Made by a program: the position numbers and the translations under genes
Assembly (NCBI RefSeq): GCF_014649695.1
Contig: NZ_BMTN01000019.1
Span: forward strand, 92,920 to 156,919
Origin: Streptomyces kurssanovii
Lineage (GTDB): Bacteria; Actinomycetota; Actinomycetes; Streptomycetales; Streptomycetaceae
Direction: 5' to 3'
Length of the DNA stretch: 64,000 nucleotides
Part shown: positions 42,618 to 51,592 of the stretch, piece by piece
Numbering within the stretch: position 1 is the first letter of the stretch
Layout of the letters: every line of letters begins with the position of its first letter
The notes under the pieces: model-generated
Told to the model about the DNA's origin: nothing
Seen by the model: the letters and a program-made list of their open reading frames with translations, nothing else
The model's database searches: none

Positions 42618-43582
42618 CAGGCCTGCACCTCCATGGCCTTGGCGGCCTCAGGGCGGAAGACCTCCGCGATGTGGTGGCGTCGCTGTTCCATGCGGACGAG
42701 CCCGAGGCCGAGTTCGGCGACGGCGTCGCGCACGGTGTCGTACGTCTCCTCGCCGGCCGCCTCGAGCAGGAGGATGTGGCCGGCGCCGGGCAGCCCGTCC
42801 TCCGTGCGGTCGTGCAGCTTGAGCCCGGCGGCGGTGAGGGCCGCACGGAGCGCGGCCGTACCGTCGGGGTGTGCGTCGGAGTCGGTGACCTCGACCGCGA
42901 GGGTGGTCGTCGTCTGCGTGAACTCCTTGGTGGAGCTGGAGCGCAGCAGGGTGCCGCCGTCGACGACGACGACATGGTCGCAGGTGCGCTCGAGCTCTCC
43001 GAGCAGATGAGAGGTGACCAGGACCGAGATGCCGAAGTCGGTGTGGACCCGCCGGATCAGGCCGAGCATCTCGTCACGGCCGACCGGGTCGAGACCGTTG
43101 GTCGGCTCGTCGAGCAGGACCAGCTTGGGGTCGTGGACCAGGGCCTGCGCGAGTTTCACCCGCTGCTTCATGCCGGTCGAGTAACCCCCGATGGGGCGGT
43201 ACCGCTCCTCGTACAGGCCGACGTGGCGCAGCGTGTCCGCGGTGCGTTCTCGTGCGGCGGTCGGCGGGAGGCCGGACATGCGCGCCATGTGGACGACGAA
43301 CTCCGTGGCGGAGACGTCCGGCGGCAGGCAGTCGTGCTCGGGCATGTAGCCCACCTGCTCGCGGATACGGGCGCCGTTGGTGGCGACGTCCAGGCCGAGC
43401 ACGGCGGCGCGGCCTTCCGTGGCGGGGGACAGACCCAGCAGGATCTTGATCAACGTGGACTTGCCGGCTCCGTTGGCGCCCACCAGGCCGGTCACACCGG
43501 GGCCGATGTCCAAGGAGAGCCGGTCAAGCGCGGTCACCCTGGGGAACCGCTTGCTCAGGCTTTCGGTCGCGATCACAGTCAC
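42617..43582 (-). CDS. ABC transporter ATP-binding protein
   Basis: The first gene of the operon, encoding 321 residues and starting with GTG at 43582. Walker A is GANGAGKST (about residue 38), the signature region is YSTGMKQRVKLA, Walker B is LVLLDEPTNGLDP and the switch His is in LVTSHLLGELE. The C-terminal regulatory extension (residues 220-321) matches that of the other ATPase. The four genes 43582-40011 lie within a few bases of each other and end in a strong hairpin. The promoter should lie in the 350-bp gap shared with the divergent EphD-like gene. Confidence 0.93.
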   Translation of the reverse strand: MTVIATESLSKRFPRVTALDRLSLDIGPGVTGLVGANGAGKSTLIKILLGLSPATEGRAAVLGLDVATNGARIREQVGYMPEHDCLPPDVSATEFVVHMARMSGLPPTAARERTADTLRHVGLYEERYRPIGGYSTGMKQRVKLAQALVHDPKLVLLDEPTNGLDPVGRDEMLGLIRRVHTDFGISVLVTSHLLGELERTCDHVVVVDGGTLLRSSSTKEFTQTTTTLAVEVTDSDAHPDGTAALRAALTAAGLKLHDRTEDGLPGAGHILLLEAAGEETYDTVRDAVAELGLGLVRMEQRRHHIAEVFRPEAAKAMEVQA

Positions 43583-43937
43583 GTTTCGAAGGTAGTGGCG
43601 TGCGACAGGTCTGACGTCAGCCTCGCGGCTCCTTCCGTCTCCGACTCAAGAGGTACAGGCCCGTAAGGGCTGTCCGACCTTGGTGGGCGGGACCGTCGGG
43701 GGCGGGCCCGGCGGTCGGGGTTCTTCCACAGGCGCCGCATGCCCCTTGACGTAGCCGCCGGGCATTGTCACATTCATCAGTGGCAGGTTACGGCGCGTGC
43801 CGCCCGGGGGACGGACGGTGGCAGGGGGATCCGTGGGTTCGGTGACCGCATGGCGGCCGCGGCTCCGACGACCCAGGCGAAGCGCTTTTCCGGCCGGACG
43901 ATGCCCGCGTGCGGAGGCTGTGCCGAGGAGAGGACCG

Positions 43938-45734
43938 TTGAGCGTGCGAGGACTGCCGACGGCGCGCGAGCGCCGGATCAGTACGGGAGGGATCGAGCTG
44001 TGCGTCGCCGAGCTCGGCGACCCGACACGGCCGACCGTGGTGCTCGTCCACGGCTATCCGGACAGCAAGGAGGTCTGGTCGGAGGTCGCGACCCGCCTCG
44101 CGGAGCGCTTCCACGTGGTGCTGTACGACGTCCGTGGACACGGCCGCTCCACGGCCCCGGTCCCGCTGCGCGGTGGATTCACCCTGGAGAAGCTGACGGA
44201 CGACTTCCTGGCGGTCGCCGACGCCGTGAGCCCGGACCGGCCCGTGCACCTGGTCGGGCACGACTGGGGCTCCGTACAGGGATGGGAGTTCGTCACGGTC
44301 GGGCGCACCGAGGGCCGCATCGCCTCCTTCACCTCCATGTCGGGCCCGTCCCTGGACCATTTCGGCCATTGGATCAAACGGCGGACGATGCATCCGACCC
44401 CCAGGAGGGTCGGACAGCTGCTCGGTCAGGGTGCCAAGTCCTGGTACGTGTACCTGCTGCACACACCGGTACTGCCCGAGCTGGCCTGGCGCGGCCCGCT
44501 GGGCACGTACTGGCCGGGAATTCTTCAGCGGGTCGAGAAGGTGCCCCAGGGCGACTACCCGACGGCGTCACTGCCGCAGGACGCGGCCCGCGGCGCCTGG
44601 CTCTACCGCGACAACGTCCGTGCGCGGCTGCGCCGTCCGCGCGCCGACGCCCACGCCCACGCTCCGGTCCAGCTGATCACTCCGACCGGTGACGCGTTCC
44701 TCTCCGAGCGGCTGTACGACGATCTCGACGAGTGGGTACCGCGGTTGACCCGACGCTCACTGGCGGCCAAACACTGGGTTCCCCGGACCCGGCCCGATCA
44801 ACTCGGCACATGGATCACCGACTTCGTCGAGACGCACGAGGGCGGTGCCGAAGGTTCGGGCGGGTCTGGCAGGCGGCAGACGGAGGCGCGGCCCGCAACG
44901 GGCCCGTACGCGGAACACTTCGCCGGCCGGCTGGTCCTCGTGACCGGGGCGGCCAGCGGCATCGGCCGGGCCACGGCGCTCGCCTTCGCGGCGGCCGGGG
45001 CGCGCGTCGTGGCCGCGGACCGGGACGCCGTCGGCGCGGCCGGCACGGCTGAGACGTGCCTGCTCGGAGGCGCCCTCGACGCCTGGGCCGAGGTGGTGGA
45101 CGTCAGCGACGAGCAGGCCATGGAAAAGCTGGCGGAGAAGGTTGCCGCCGAGTACGGCGTCGTCGATGTGCTGGTCAACAACGCCGGGATCGGGCTCTCC
45201 GGGCCCTTCCTGGACACGAGCTCGGAGGACTGGAAGAAGGTCCTGGACGTCAACTTGTGGGGAGTGATCCACGGTTGCCGGATCTTCGGCGGTCAGATGG
45301 CCGAGCGCGGCCAGGGTGGCCACATAGTGAACACCGCCTCCGCCGCCGCCTATCTGCCGTCCAGGGCCCTTCCCGCGTACAGCACCTCGAAGGCCGCGGT
45401 GCTGATGCTCAGCGAGTGCCTGCGCGCCGAACTGGCCGGCCGGGACATCGGGGTCACCGCTGTCTGCCCCGGGATCGTCAACACCAACATCACCGCCACC
45501 GCTCGCTTCGCAGGGGTGGACGAGATGGAGGAGAAGCGGCGGCAGAAGAAGACGGCCCGGCTGTACGGGCTGCGCAACTACCCTCCGGAGAAGGTCGCGG
45601 ACGCCGTCCTGCGGGCGGTGGTGCGGAACCAGGCCGTCGTACCGGTCACTCCGGAGGCCCGAGCGGCCCACCTGCTGTCACGCGTCTCACCGCGGCTGCT
45701 GCGCGCGTTCGCCAGAATCAGGCCGAGGCTTTGA
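43938..45734 (+). CDS. EphD-like fusion: alpha/beta hydrolase (epoxide-hydrolase type) plus short-chain dehydrogenase
   Basis: About 598 residues, close to the length of mycobacterial EphD. The N-terminal alpha/beta-hydrolase half (about 1-300) has LVHGYPDSKEVW with the oxyanion HG, the nucleophile elbow VGHDWGSVQG with Asp as nucleophile (as in epoxide hydrolases and haloalkane dehalogenases), and a C-terminal catalytic-His region. The short-chain dehydrogenase half (about 305-560) has TGAASGIG, VNNAG, the catalytic Ser and YSTSK. TTG 43938 is chosen because GAGGAG lies seven bases upstream; GTG 43944 is possible. Substrates are unknown. The MerR gene follows 33 bp later and may regulate it. 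Confidence 0.9.
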   Translation: MSVRGLPTARERRISTGGIELCVAELGDPTRPTVVLVHGYPDSKEVWSEVATRLAERFHVVLYDVRGHGRSTAPVPLRGGFTLEKLTDDFLAVADAVSPDRPVHLVGHDWGSVQGWEFVTVGRTEGRIASFTSMSGPSLDHFGHWIKRRTMHPTPRRVGQLLGQGAKSWYVYLLHTPVLPELAWRGPLGTYWPGILQRVEKVPQGDYPTASLPQDAARGAWLYRDNVRARLRRPRADAHAHAPVQLITPTGDAFLSERLYDDLDEWVPRLTRRSLAAKHWVPRTRPDQLGTWITDFVETHEGGAEGSGGSGRRQTEARPATGPYAEHFAGRLVLVTGAASGIGRATALAFAAAGARVVAADRDAVGAAGTAETCLLGGALDAWAEVVDVSDEQAMEKLAEKVAAEYGVVDVLVNNAGIGLSGPFLDTSSEDWKKVLDVNLWGVIHGCRIFGGQMAERGQGGHIVNTASAAAYLPSRALPAYSTSKAAVLMLSECLRAELAGRDIGVTAVCPGIVNTNITATARFAGVDEMEEKRRQKKTARLYGLRNYPPEKVADAVLRAVVRNQAVVPVTPEARAAHLLSRVSPRLLRAFARIRPRL

Positions 45735-45766
45735 CCTTGCCTCCGGCCGTAGTTGAGGGAGCAGGT

Positions 45767-46708
45767 TTGCCGGAACAGTCCGCAGCCGAATACCGGATCG
45801 AGGACCTGGCGCACCACAGCGGGGCCACGGTCCGGACCATCCGCGCCTATCAGGACCGCGGGCTGCTGCCCAGGCCGGAGCGGCGGGGCCGTTCCAACGT
45901 GTACGGCCCCGCGCACCTCGACCGCCTGCACCAGATAGCGGACCTCCTCGACCGGGGCTACACACTGGCTTCCATCAAGGAGCTGCTGGACGCCTGGGTC
46001 ACCGGCCGTGGTCTCGGCGGAGTGCTCGGTCTGGTGGCCGAGGTGCAGGGTCCGTGGACCGACGAGAAGGTCGCGAGGATCTCCCGTGCCGAGCTGGAGC
46101 GACGGTTCGGCGGGGTTCCCGACGAGGACGCTCTCGCGGAAGCGGTGACGCTCGGCGTATTGGAACCGGTCCCTGGCAACGAGGACGAATTCCTCGTACC
46201 GAGTCCACAAGAGCTGGCCGTCGCGGTCGAGTTGCATGCGGCCGGCGTGCCACTGGGCGCAATCTCGGGGCATCTCAGGGAGGTTCGGCAACAGGTCGAG
46301 CACGTTGCCTCCCGATTCCTGGAGTTCACGACGGAGCACGTCTTCGCGCGGTTCCTGGAGCATGGCCCGCCGACCGATGCCGACGCGACGGAGGCAGCGG
46401 CACTGGTGCGGCGGCTGCGCCCTCTCGCCCAGCAGACGATCGACGCCGAACTGGCTCGTGCCATGCGGATGTTCGCCACTCTCCACCTCCGTCAGCACCT
46501 CCTGCCCGACGCGCCGCCGAGAGCGGAGGAAGAGTGCACGACGGTCGCCCTCCCGGCCCGGACGATGCGGGCCGTACGGCGGCTGGTTGGCGCGGCCGAC
46601 GCTGCGGCCTTTGTTCACGCGGCCACCGAACGGGAGCTGCACAACAGGACATTGGATACATTGACATCAAATTATGCGAAGTCAGGGCAAGTTGATCAAA
46701 TCGACTGA
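45767..46708 (+). CDS. MerR-family transcriptional regulator
   Basis: A 313-residue regulator. The N-terminal winged helix is YRIEDLAHHSGATVRTIRAYQDRGLLP, followed by RRGRSNVYGPAHLDRLHQIADLLDRGYTL, a standard MerR DNA-binding domain (residues 5-75). The long C-terminal effector region (about 90-313) has no metal-binding Cys motif and is unlike the short classical MerR proteins. I chose TTG 45767, preceded by GAGGGAG. The last about 60 bases are unusually AT-rich. It is probably co-transcribed with the EphD-like gene upstream. Confidence 0.88.
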   Translation: MPEQSAAEYRIEDLAHHSGATVRTIRAYQDRGLLPRPERRGRSNVYGPAHLDRLHQIADLLDRGYTLASIKELLDAWVTGRGLGGVLGLVAEVQGPWTDEKVARISRAELERRFGGVPDEDALAEAVTLGVLEPVPGNEDEFLVPSPQELAVAVELHAAGVPLGAISGHLREVRQQVEHVASRFLEFTTEHVFARFLEHGPPTDADATEAAALVRRLRPLAQQTIDAELARAMRMFATLHLRQHLLPDAPPRAEEECTTVALPARTMRAVRRLVGAADAAAFVHAATERELHNRTLDTLTSNYAKSGQVDQID

Positions 46709-46721
46709 GCCGCAAGAGGAG

Positions 46722-46776
46722 TTGTCCACAGACTGTCCAATTCCCCTGTGGATAAGCGGAGTTGGTTGTGGATCAA
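46722..46776. promoter_or_regulatory. Compact DnaA-box group between the MerR and kptA genes
   Basis: Within 55 bp there are TTGTCCACA at 46722 (+, perfect), TTATCCACA at 46747-46755 (-, perfect E. coli type) and a weaker TGATCCACA at 46767-46775 (-). They directly precede the start of the RNA 2'-phosphotransferase gene. Confidence 0.6.
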
Positions 46777-46836
46777 ACCTCCGTGCCGAACTTTTCTCAG
46801 TGGCGTCGGCGACATCCCACCGGGCACGCTGGCGGC

Positions 46837-47427
46837 ATGAACCCGAAACCTGAGAACGGCGGAGCAGCGCCGCCCGACGAGAGACGCACCGTCAAGGTGT
46901 CGAAGTACCTCTCGAAGCATCTGCGTCACCAACCGGAGCGGATCGGCATCACTCTCGACGCCAACGGCTGGGTGGAGATCGACGAGCTGATGCGTGCCGC
47001 GTCCGAGCACGGCTTCCGCTTCACCCGTGCAGAGCTCGACCATGTCGTCGCCGTCAACGACAAACGCCGCTTCACCATCGAGGGCACATTGATCCGTGCC
47101 AACCAGGGGCACACCGTCGCCGTCGATCTCGACCTGCCCACCGCGGAGCCGCCCGAGTACCTGTACCACGGGACCGTCTCCCGCAACCTGGAGGCGATCC
47201 GCGCGAACGGCCTGCTGCCCATGGCCCGCCACGACGTGCACCTGTCGCCGGACCGGGAGACCGCGACCCGCGTGGGCGCCCGGCGCGGCCGCCCCGTCGT
47301 CCTCTCCATCCACGCGGGAGCGCTGCACCGGGACGGCCATGTCTTCCGGGTGAGCGCCAACGGCGTCTGGCTCACCTCCTCCGTACCGCCCCGGTTCATC
47401 CGCTTCCCCGACGCCCGGCGCCCCTGA
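46837..47427 (+). CDS. kptA: RNA 2'-phosphotransferase (Tpt1/KptA family)
   Basis: A 196-residue enzyme that transfers an internal 2'-phosphate of RNA to NAD+, known from eukaryotic tRNA splicing. In bacteria, which lack that pathway, the substrate is unclear. Conserved features are VSKYLSKHLRHQPE (first catalytic Arg), the winged-helix part WVEIDELMRAA, IRANQGH (second Arg), YLYHGT (His for NAD+), and VGARRGRPVVL. I use ATG 46837 (MNPKPENG). A GTG-started extension exists but is unlikely because it runs into the DnaA-box region. It is cytoplasmic. Confidence 0.93.
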   Translation: MNPKPENGGAAPPDERRTVKVSKYLSKHLRHQPERIGITLDANGWVEIDELMRAASEHGFRFTRAELDHVVAVNDKRRFTIEGTLIRANQGHTVAVDLDLPTAEPPEYLYHGTVSRNLEAIRANGLLPMARHDVHLSPDRETATRVGARRGRPVVLSIHAGALHRDGHVFRVSANGVWLTSSVPPRFIRFPDARRP

Positions 47428-47450
47428 GGGCAGCAGCGCCCGCGTCCGCG

Positions 47451-48350
47451 TCAGCCGCCCAGCTGGGCCGGCGCCTCCGTCGCGATCCGCTCGAAGACCG
47501 CTTGGTCGGCGGCGAAGTCGGAGTCGGGGATCGGGGCGTGGACGACGATCTCGGTGAACCCGAGCTCGATGTGCTTGCCCGCGAAGTCCACGAACGCGTC
47601 CAGCGACTCCAGCGGTCGCCCGCGGTCGGGGGTGAAGCCGGTGAGCAGGATCTTGTCCAGCTCCGCCACATTCCGGCCGGTCTCGGCACAGGCCTTGGCG
47701 AGCTTGTCGATCTGGCCGCCGATGGCCTCCAGGGACTGCTCGGGGGTGCCCGTCTCGAACAGCTTCGGATCTCCGGTGGTCACCCATGCCTGTCCGTACC
47801 TGGCTGCGAGCTTCAGCCCGCGCGGACCGGTCGCGGCGATCGCGAACGGGAGCCGCGGCCGCTGTACGCACCCAGGGATGTTCCTGGCCTCCACCGCCGA
47901 GTAGAAGGCCCCCTCGTGCGTCACGGAACCCTCGGTCAGCAGCCGGTCGAGCAGCGGCACGAACTCGGCGAAGCGGTCCGCCCGCTCCCGCGGTGTCCAC
48001 GCCTCCTGGCCCAGGGCGGTGGCGTCGAAGCCCGTTCCGCCGGCACCGATCCCCAGGGTGATCCGCCCGTCCGAGACGTCGTCCAGCGAGATCAGGTCCT
48101 TCGCAAGGGTCACCGGATGCCGGAAGTTCGGCGAGGTGACCAGCGTCCCGAGGCGCAGCCGCTCGGTCACCGCGGCAGCAGCGGTCAGCGTCGGGACAGC
48201 CCCGTACCAGGGACCGTCACGGAAGGTCCGCCACGAAAGGTGGTCGTACGTGTACGCGGTGTGGAAGCCGAGTTGCTCGGCGCGCAGCCATTCGTCGCGG
48301 CCACCGCTCCGCCAGGGGCGGACGGGGAGTATCACAGTGCTCAGACGCAT
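47451..48350 (-). CDS. LLM-class (F420-dependent) oxidoreductase
   Basis: A 299-residue luciferase-like monooxygenase-type TIM barrel, probably using F420H2 or FMNH2. Motifs: RLSTVILPVRPW at the start; AYTYDHLSWRTF; LRLGTLVTSPNFRHPVTLAKD, typical of the F420-dependent group; SDGRITLGIGAGGTGFD; and RPRLPFAIAATGPRGLKLAARYGQAWVT. The start at ATG 48350 fits the family. It converges with kptA, with only 23 bp between them. Its substrate is unknown. Confidence 0.92.
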   Translation of the reverse strand: MRLSTVILPVRPWRSGGRDEWLRAEQLGFHTAYTYDHLSWRTFRDGPWYGAVPTLTAAAAVTERLRLGTLVTSPNFRHPVTLAKDLISLDDVSDGRITLGIGAGGTGFDATALGQEAWTPRERADRFAEFVPLLDRLLTEGSVTHEGAFYSAVEARNIPGCVQRPRLPFAIAATGPRGLKLAARYGQAWVTTGDPKLFETGTPEQSLEAIGGQIDKLAKACAETGRNVAELDKILLTGFTPDRGRPLESLDAFVDFAGKHIELGFTEIVVHAPIPDSDFAADQAVFERIATEAPAQLGG

Positions 48351-48445
48351 GGCCCCGAGCCTACGTGGCCGGGCCGGTTTGCCGGTGTCCACTCAAATGT
48401 GCGCCCTCTCGCACGCACGTGCATCCGGTACGGGAGAATGAACCT

Positions 48446-49312
48446 GTGACCTCAGCTACCGATCCCCTCCGCCTGCCCGCCACCACACCCCGGCTGATCG
48501 CCACCGACCTCGACGGCACTCTGCTGCGCGACGACAAGTCGGTCTCCGACCGTACGATCGCCGCACTCGCGGCCGCCGAGGAGGCAGGGATCGAGGTCTT
48601 CTTCGTCACGGGCAGGCCCGCCCGCTGGATGGACGTCGTCAGCGCCCACGTCCACGGTCACGGGCTCGCCATCTGCGCGAACGGCGCCGCGGTGGTCGAC
48701 CTGCATGCCGGCGGCAAGATGCTGGAGGTCCGCGACCTGCCCCGGGACACGGCCATGGAGGTCGTGCGAACGCTGCGCACGACCGCCCCCGGCACGTCCT
48801 TCGCGGTCGAGCTGACGACCGGCATCCACTACGAGCCCGACTATCCGCCCTTCCATCTCGACCCGGGGGCGACCATCGCCCCCGTGGAGAAGCTGCTCCA
48901 CGAGGAGGAGCCGGGCGAGGGCGCCCCCGTGCTCAAGCTGCTCGCCCACCATCCGGACCTCCAGCCGGATGGCTTCCTCACGCTGGCCCGCACGGCGGCG
49001 GGCGCCCTCGCGTCGTTCACCCGCTCCAGCCCGACCGCGCTCCTGGAAGTCAGCGGACCGGGCGTGAGCAAGGCCAGCACCCTCGCGCTGTGCTGCGCAC
49101 AGCGGGGCATCTCCTCCGACGAGGTGGTCGCGTTCGGTGACATGCCGAACGACGTGGAGATGCTGACCTGGGCCGGAACCTCCTACGCCATGGGCAACGC
49201 CCATCCCGACGTGATCGCGGCCGCCTCCGGGCGCACGGTCGCCAACAACGACGACGGTGTCGCGGTCGTCATCGAAGAGATCATGGCCCGGCGCTCGGGG
49301 CAGCAGCTCTGA
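48446..49312 (+). CDS. HAD-superfamily (Cof-type) phosphatase
   Basis: A 288-residue HAD-IIB phosphohydrolase. Motif I is [11 protein letters not shown], motif II is VTGRPARW and motif IV is FGDMPNDVEML, with Lys-containing motif III in GPGVSKAST. The GTG at 48446 follows GGGAG by nine bases. It is similar in architecture to the phosphatase at 37981-38793, so the two are probably ancient paralogues. It is divergent from the LLM oxidoreductase gene. Confidence 0.93.
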   Translation: MTSATDPLRLPATTPRLIATDLDGTLLRDDKSVSDRTIAALAAAEEAGIEVFFVTGRPARWMDVVSAHVHGHGLAICANGAAVVDLHAGGKMLEVRDLPRDTAMEVVRTLRTTAPGTSFAVELTTGIHYEPDYPPFHLDPGATIAPVEKLLHEEEPGEGAPVLKLLAHHPDLQPDGFLTLARTAAGALASFTRSSPTALLEVSGPGVSKASTLALCCAQRGISSDEVVAFGDMPNDVEMLTWAGTSYAMGNAHPDVIAAASGRTVANNDDGVAVVIEEIMARRSGQQL

Positions 49313-49390
49313 CACGGGTTCCCCGCACCCTCGGCGGTGTGCCGCGCTGAAGCAGAGGCCGTGCGCGGCTCCTGTCAGAGGGTCGACCGC

Positions 49391-50437
49391 TCAGAGGATC
49401 ACACCGCGCTCGCGCAGCCACACGGCCGGATCCACGCCGGAACCCAGATACGGCGTGAGCCGCACCTCGAAGTGCAGGTGCGGCCCCGTCGAATTTCCCG
49501 TCGTACCCGCCTGCCCGATCCACTGGCCGGTGGCCACCCGCTCGCCCTGATCGACGGTGACCCCCGCCAGGTGCGCGTACTGGGAGTAGTAGCCGTCGGG
49601 GTGCTGCACCAGGACCTCGATCCCGAAGGCCCCGCCGCACGATACGGAGGCCACCCGGCCCGCCCCGACCGACCGCACAGGGGCCCCGATGTCGACGGCG
49701 AAGTCCTGGCCCGTGTGCCGGCTCGCCCATCGCTCGCCGGCACCACCGAAGCCGGCGGACAGCGCGTAGTTCTCCACGGGCGTCACCCACTCGGGGCCCC
49801 GCGGGGTCCTGCCCGGCTGCTCGATGCGTACGGCCCCGGCGCACCTGCCCGCCGCCACGCTGCGGTCCGCCTCTGCCTGGAGCTTCCACTGCGCGGACTC
49901 CAGCTTCGTCTCGATACCGCGCTTGACGGCTGCCAGCCGTGCGTTGCGTGCGGCGAGGTTCCGCCATGCGGCACGGGCGCTCGTCTCCGCCGCGACGAGA
50001 TCGCGCTCCGCCTTCCGCTCGCGGTCCAGCAGCCGGCTGACGGCCTTCTCGGCCCGGGCGGCGAGCTGGTAGCCGCGCAGCAGCGCATCCGGGTCGTCCG
50101 CGAGCAGGAGGCGGCCGGTGTGGGCGAGCGAACCGCCGGTGCGGTACTGCTCCCGGGCGACGCCGCCGATGGCGTCGTGGACGGCGCCGAGCCGCTCCCG
50201 TTGTCGGGCGACCCTGCTTTCGAGCCGGTTCGCCGTGGCCCGCTGCCGCTCCGCGGCGCGCCTGCCCTGCTCGTACTGCTCCGTCGCCTTGGCCGCCTCC
50301 GCGTACAGCCGTGCCACTTCGGCGCCCGCCGGTGGCGCCGGGCCGTCGGACGCCACGGCGGTGGATGCCGGCGTGCCAAGGAGCGTGCACAGCATCACCG
50401 GGACGATCAGAAACCGGTCGCGGTGTCTCGAGCTCAT
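49391..50437 (-). CDS. Secreted M23 (LytM) peptidase with coiled-coil domain
   Basis: A 348-residue exported murein-hydrolase-like protein. A signal peptide (LIVPVMLCTLLGTPASTAVA) is followed by a long Arg/Glu/Ala-rich coiled coil (about residues 38-190), and a LytM domain (about 225-340). The zinc ligands are His and Asp in RHTGQDFAVD, and His in GPHLHFEV; the other His is in YAHLAG. The combination resembles NlpD/EnvC-type regulators or endopeptidases of peptidoglycan. All metal ligands are present, so it is likely active. The ATG at 50437 opens a plausible signal. Confidence 0.92.
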   Translation of the reverse strand: MSSRHRDRFLIVPVMLCTLLGTPASTAVASDGPAPPAGAEVARLYAEAAKATEQYEQGRRAAERQRATANRLESRVARQRERLGAVHDAIGGVAREQYRTGGSLAHTGRLLLADDPDALLRGYQLAARAEKAVSRLLDRERKAERDLVAAETSARAAWRNLAARNARLAAVKRGIETKLESAQWKLQAEADRSVAAGRCAGAVRIEQPGRTPRGPEWVTPVENYALSAGFGGAGERWASRHTGQDFAVDIGAPVRSVGAGRVASVSCGGAFGIEVLVQHPDGYYSQYAHLAGVTVDQGERVATGQWIGQAGTTGNSTGPHLHFEVRLTPYLGSGVDPAVWLRERGVIL

Positions 50438-50590
50438 TGACGGATCGTCACCCGGGAACGGCGGGATGCCGGGGACCGGAGCGGTGTCGTACGGCCGGCT
50501 GGCCCAGTCACAGCCGCAACACGGGCGACAACGGGGGCGGCCCCTTCGGTGGGGTCAGGCCGTCCGGGAACGGTCCGATCCGGGACGGCC

Positions 50591-50614
50591 CCGTCGGGAC
50601 CGGGGTCCCGACGG
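50591..50614 (-). terminator. Hairpin downstream of the broken sensor-kinase gene
   Basis: A perfect 11-bp stem (CCGTCGGGACC and complement) with a 2-nt loop. It lies in a gene-free, GC-rich, semi-repetitive stretch (50438-50783) made of variations on CCGGGTCAGG and CAGGCCCGG. Confidence 0.5.
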
Positions 50615-50783
50615 TCCGAATCCGGGTCAGCTCAGGCCCGGCCTTGGCCGCATCAGGCACAGGCCCGTCCGAGCCGGAACCAGGCCCAGGTCCGTCCCAG
50701 CCGGGTCAGGACCCGGTCCTCCAAACCGGAACCAGACCCCCGGTCGGCTTGAGTCCGTCCAAGCCCGGCCCGGCCAGGTCCGA

Positions 50784-51552
50784 TCAGTCCCCGGTGGTCG
50801 GTGGCCGGAGCTGTCCCCTCGCCGTGGGCAGCAGCGGGGCCTCCCATGTGACGGTGGTTCCGGCCCCGTCGTGGCCGATGCCGGGCCCGTAGCGGCTCGA
50901 TCCGCCGAGCGATTCCGCCCGCCGCGCGTGGTTGCGCAGTCCGCTGCGCCTGCCGCCGGGCGGCGTTCCGACGCCGTCGTCGGCGACCGTCAGGCCTACG
51001 CCTTCGGTGCCGTCGGGGAGCCGCACGGTCGCGTCGACGACGACCTCGATGCGCGACGCACCCGCATGCCGGAAGGCGTTGGAGAGGGCCTCCCGAAGCG
51101 CTGCCACCAGGTTCTTCCCGGTGAGCTCGCCGACCGCCCGGTCGACCGGTCCGACGAAGCTGTGGCCAGGCCGGAAACCCAGCGGCACGGCCGCCATGTT
51201 GCGCCCTGGGATCAGTGGTCAGTTCCGTGAGCCGTACCGGTGAGGGCTCACGGACCAGCGCGCCCACCAGCCCCCGCCGGCCGTCGGGCCGGCGCCCGAC
51301 GCGCCGCGCCACCTCCTCGTCGACGCCGCACGTCACGAAGTCGGCGAGGCCCTGCCCCTGGGCGTCGAAGACGCCGATCGCCGCGTAGCGGGCGTCCGCC
51401 AGCCGGGCGGCGGTCCGGCAGATCCGGTCGAGCGTCCCATGCGGTTCCAGTCCGGTGCCGACCGATCGCATGGCCTCTACGAGCTGCGGCACCCGGGCGG
51501 TGACCTCCGCGGACAGCACCGGAGGGGCAGGCGCCTCCGAGGCCCGCGGCAT
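50784..51552 (-). pseudogene. Two-component sensor kinase remnant (GAF...HATPase, central part deleted and out of frame)
   Basis: The 5' part (from ATG 51552) reads as the start of a GAF-type sensor (VPQLVEAMRSVGTGLEPHGTLDRICRTAARLADARYAAIG through LTELTTDP). Near 51200 the frame changes, and from there a second frame reads as the end of the same kind of protein: LGFRPGHSFVGPVDRAV, the N-box LREALSNAFRHAGAS, VADDGVG and GLRNHARRAESLGG. The rest of the first GAF, the second GAF and the phospho-accepting HisKA_3 helix are missing. In intact DevS-type kinases these add about 300 residues. So an internal deletion with frameshift has destroyed the gene. Confidence 0.8.
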
Positions 51553-51592
51553 CGGATGGGCCCTGCGGTTCGGAGGCGGTCATACCCCGGGA

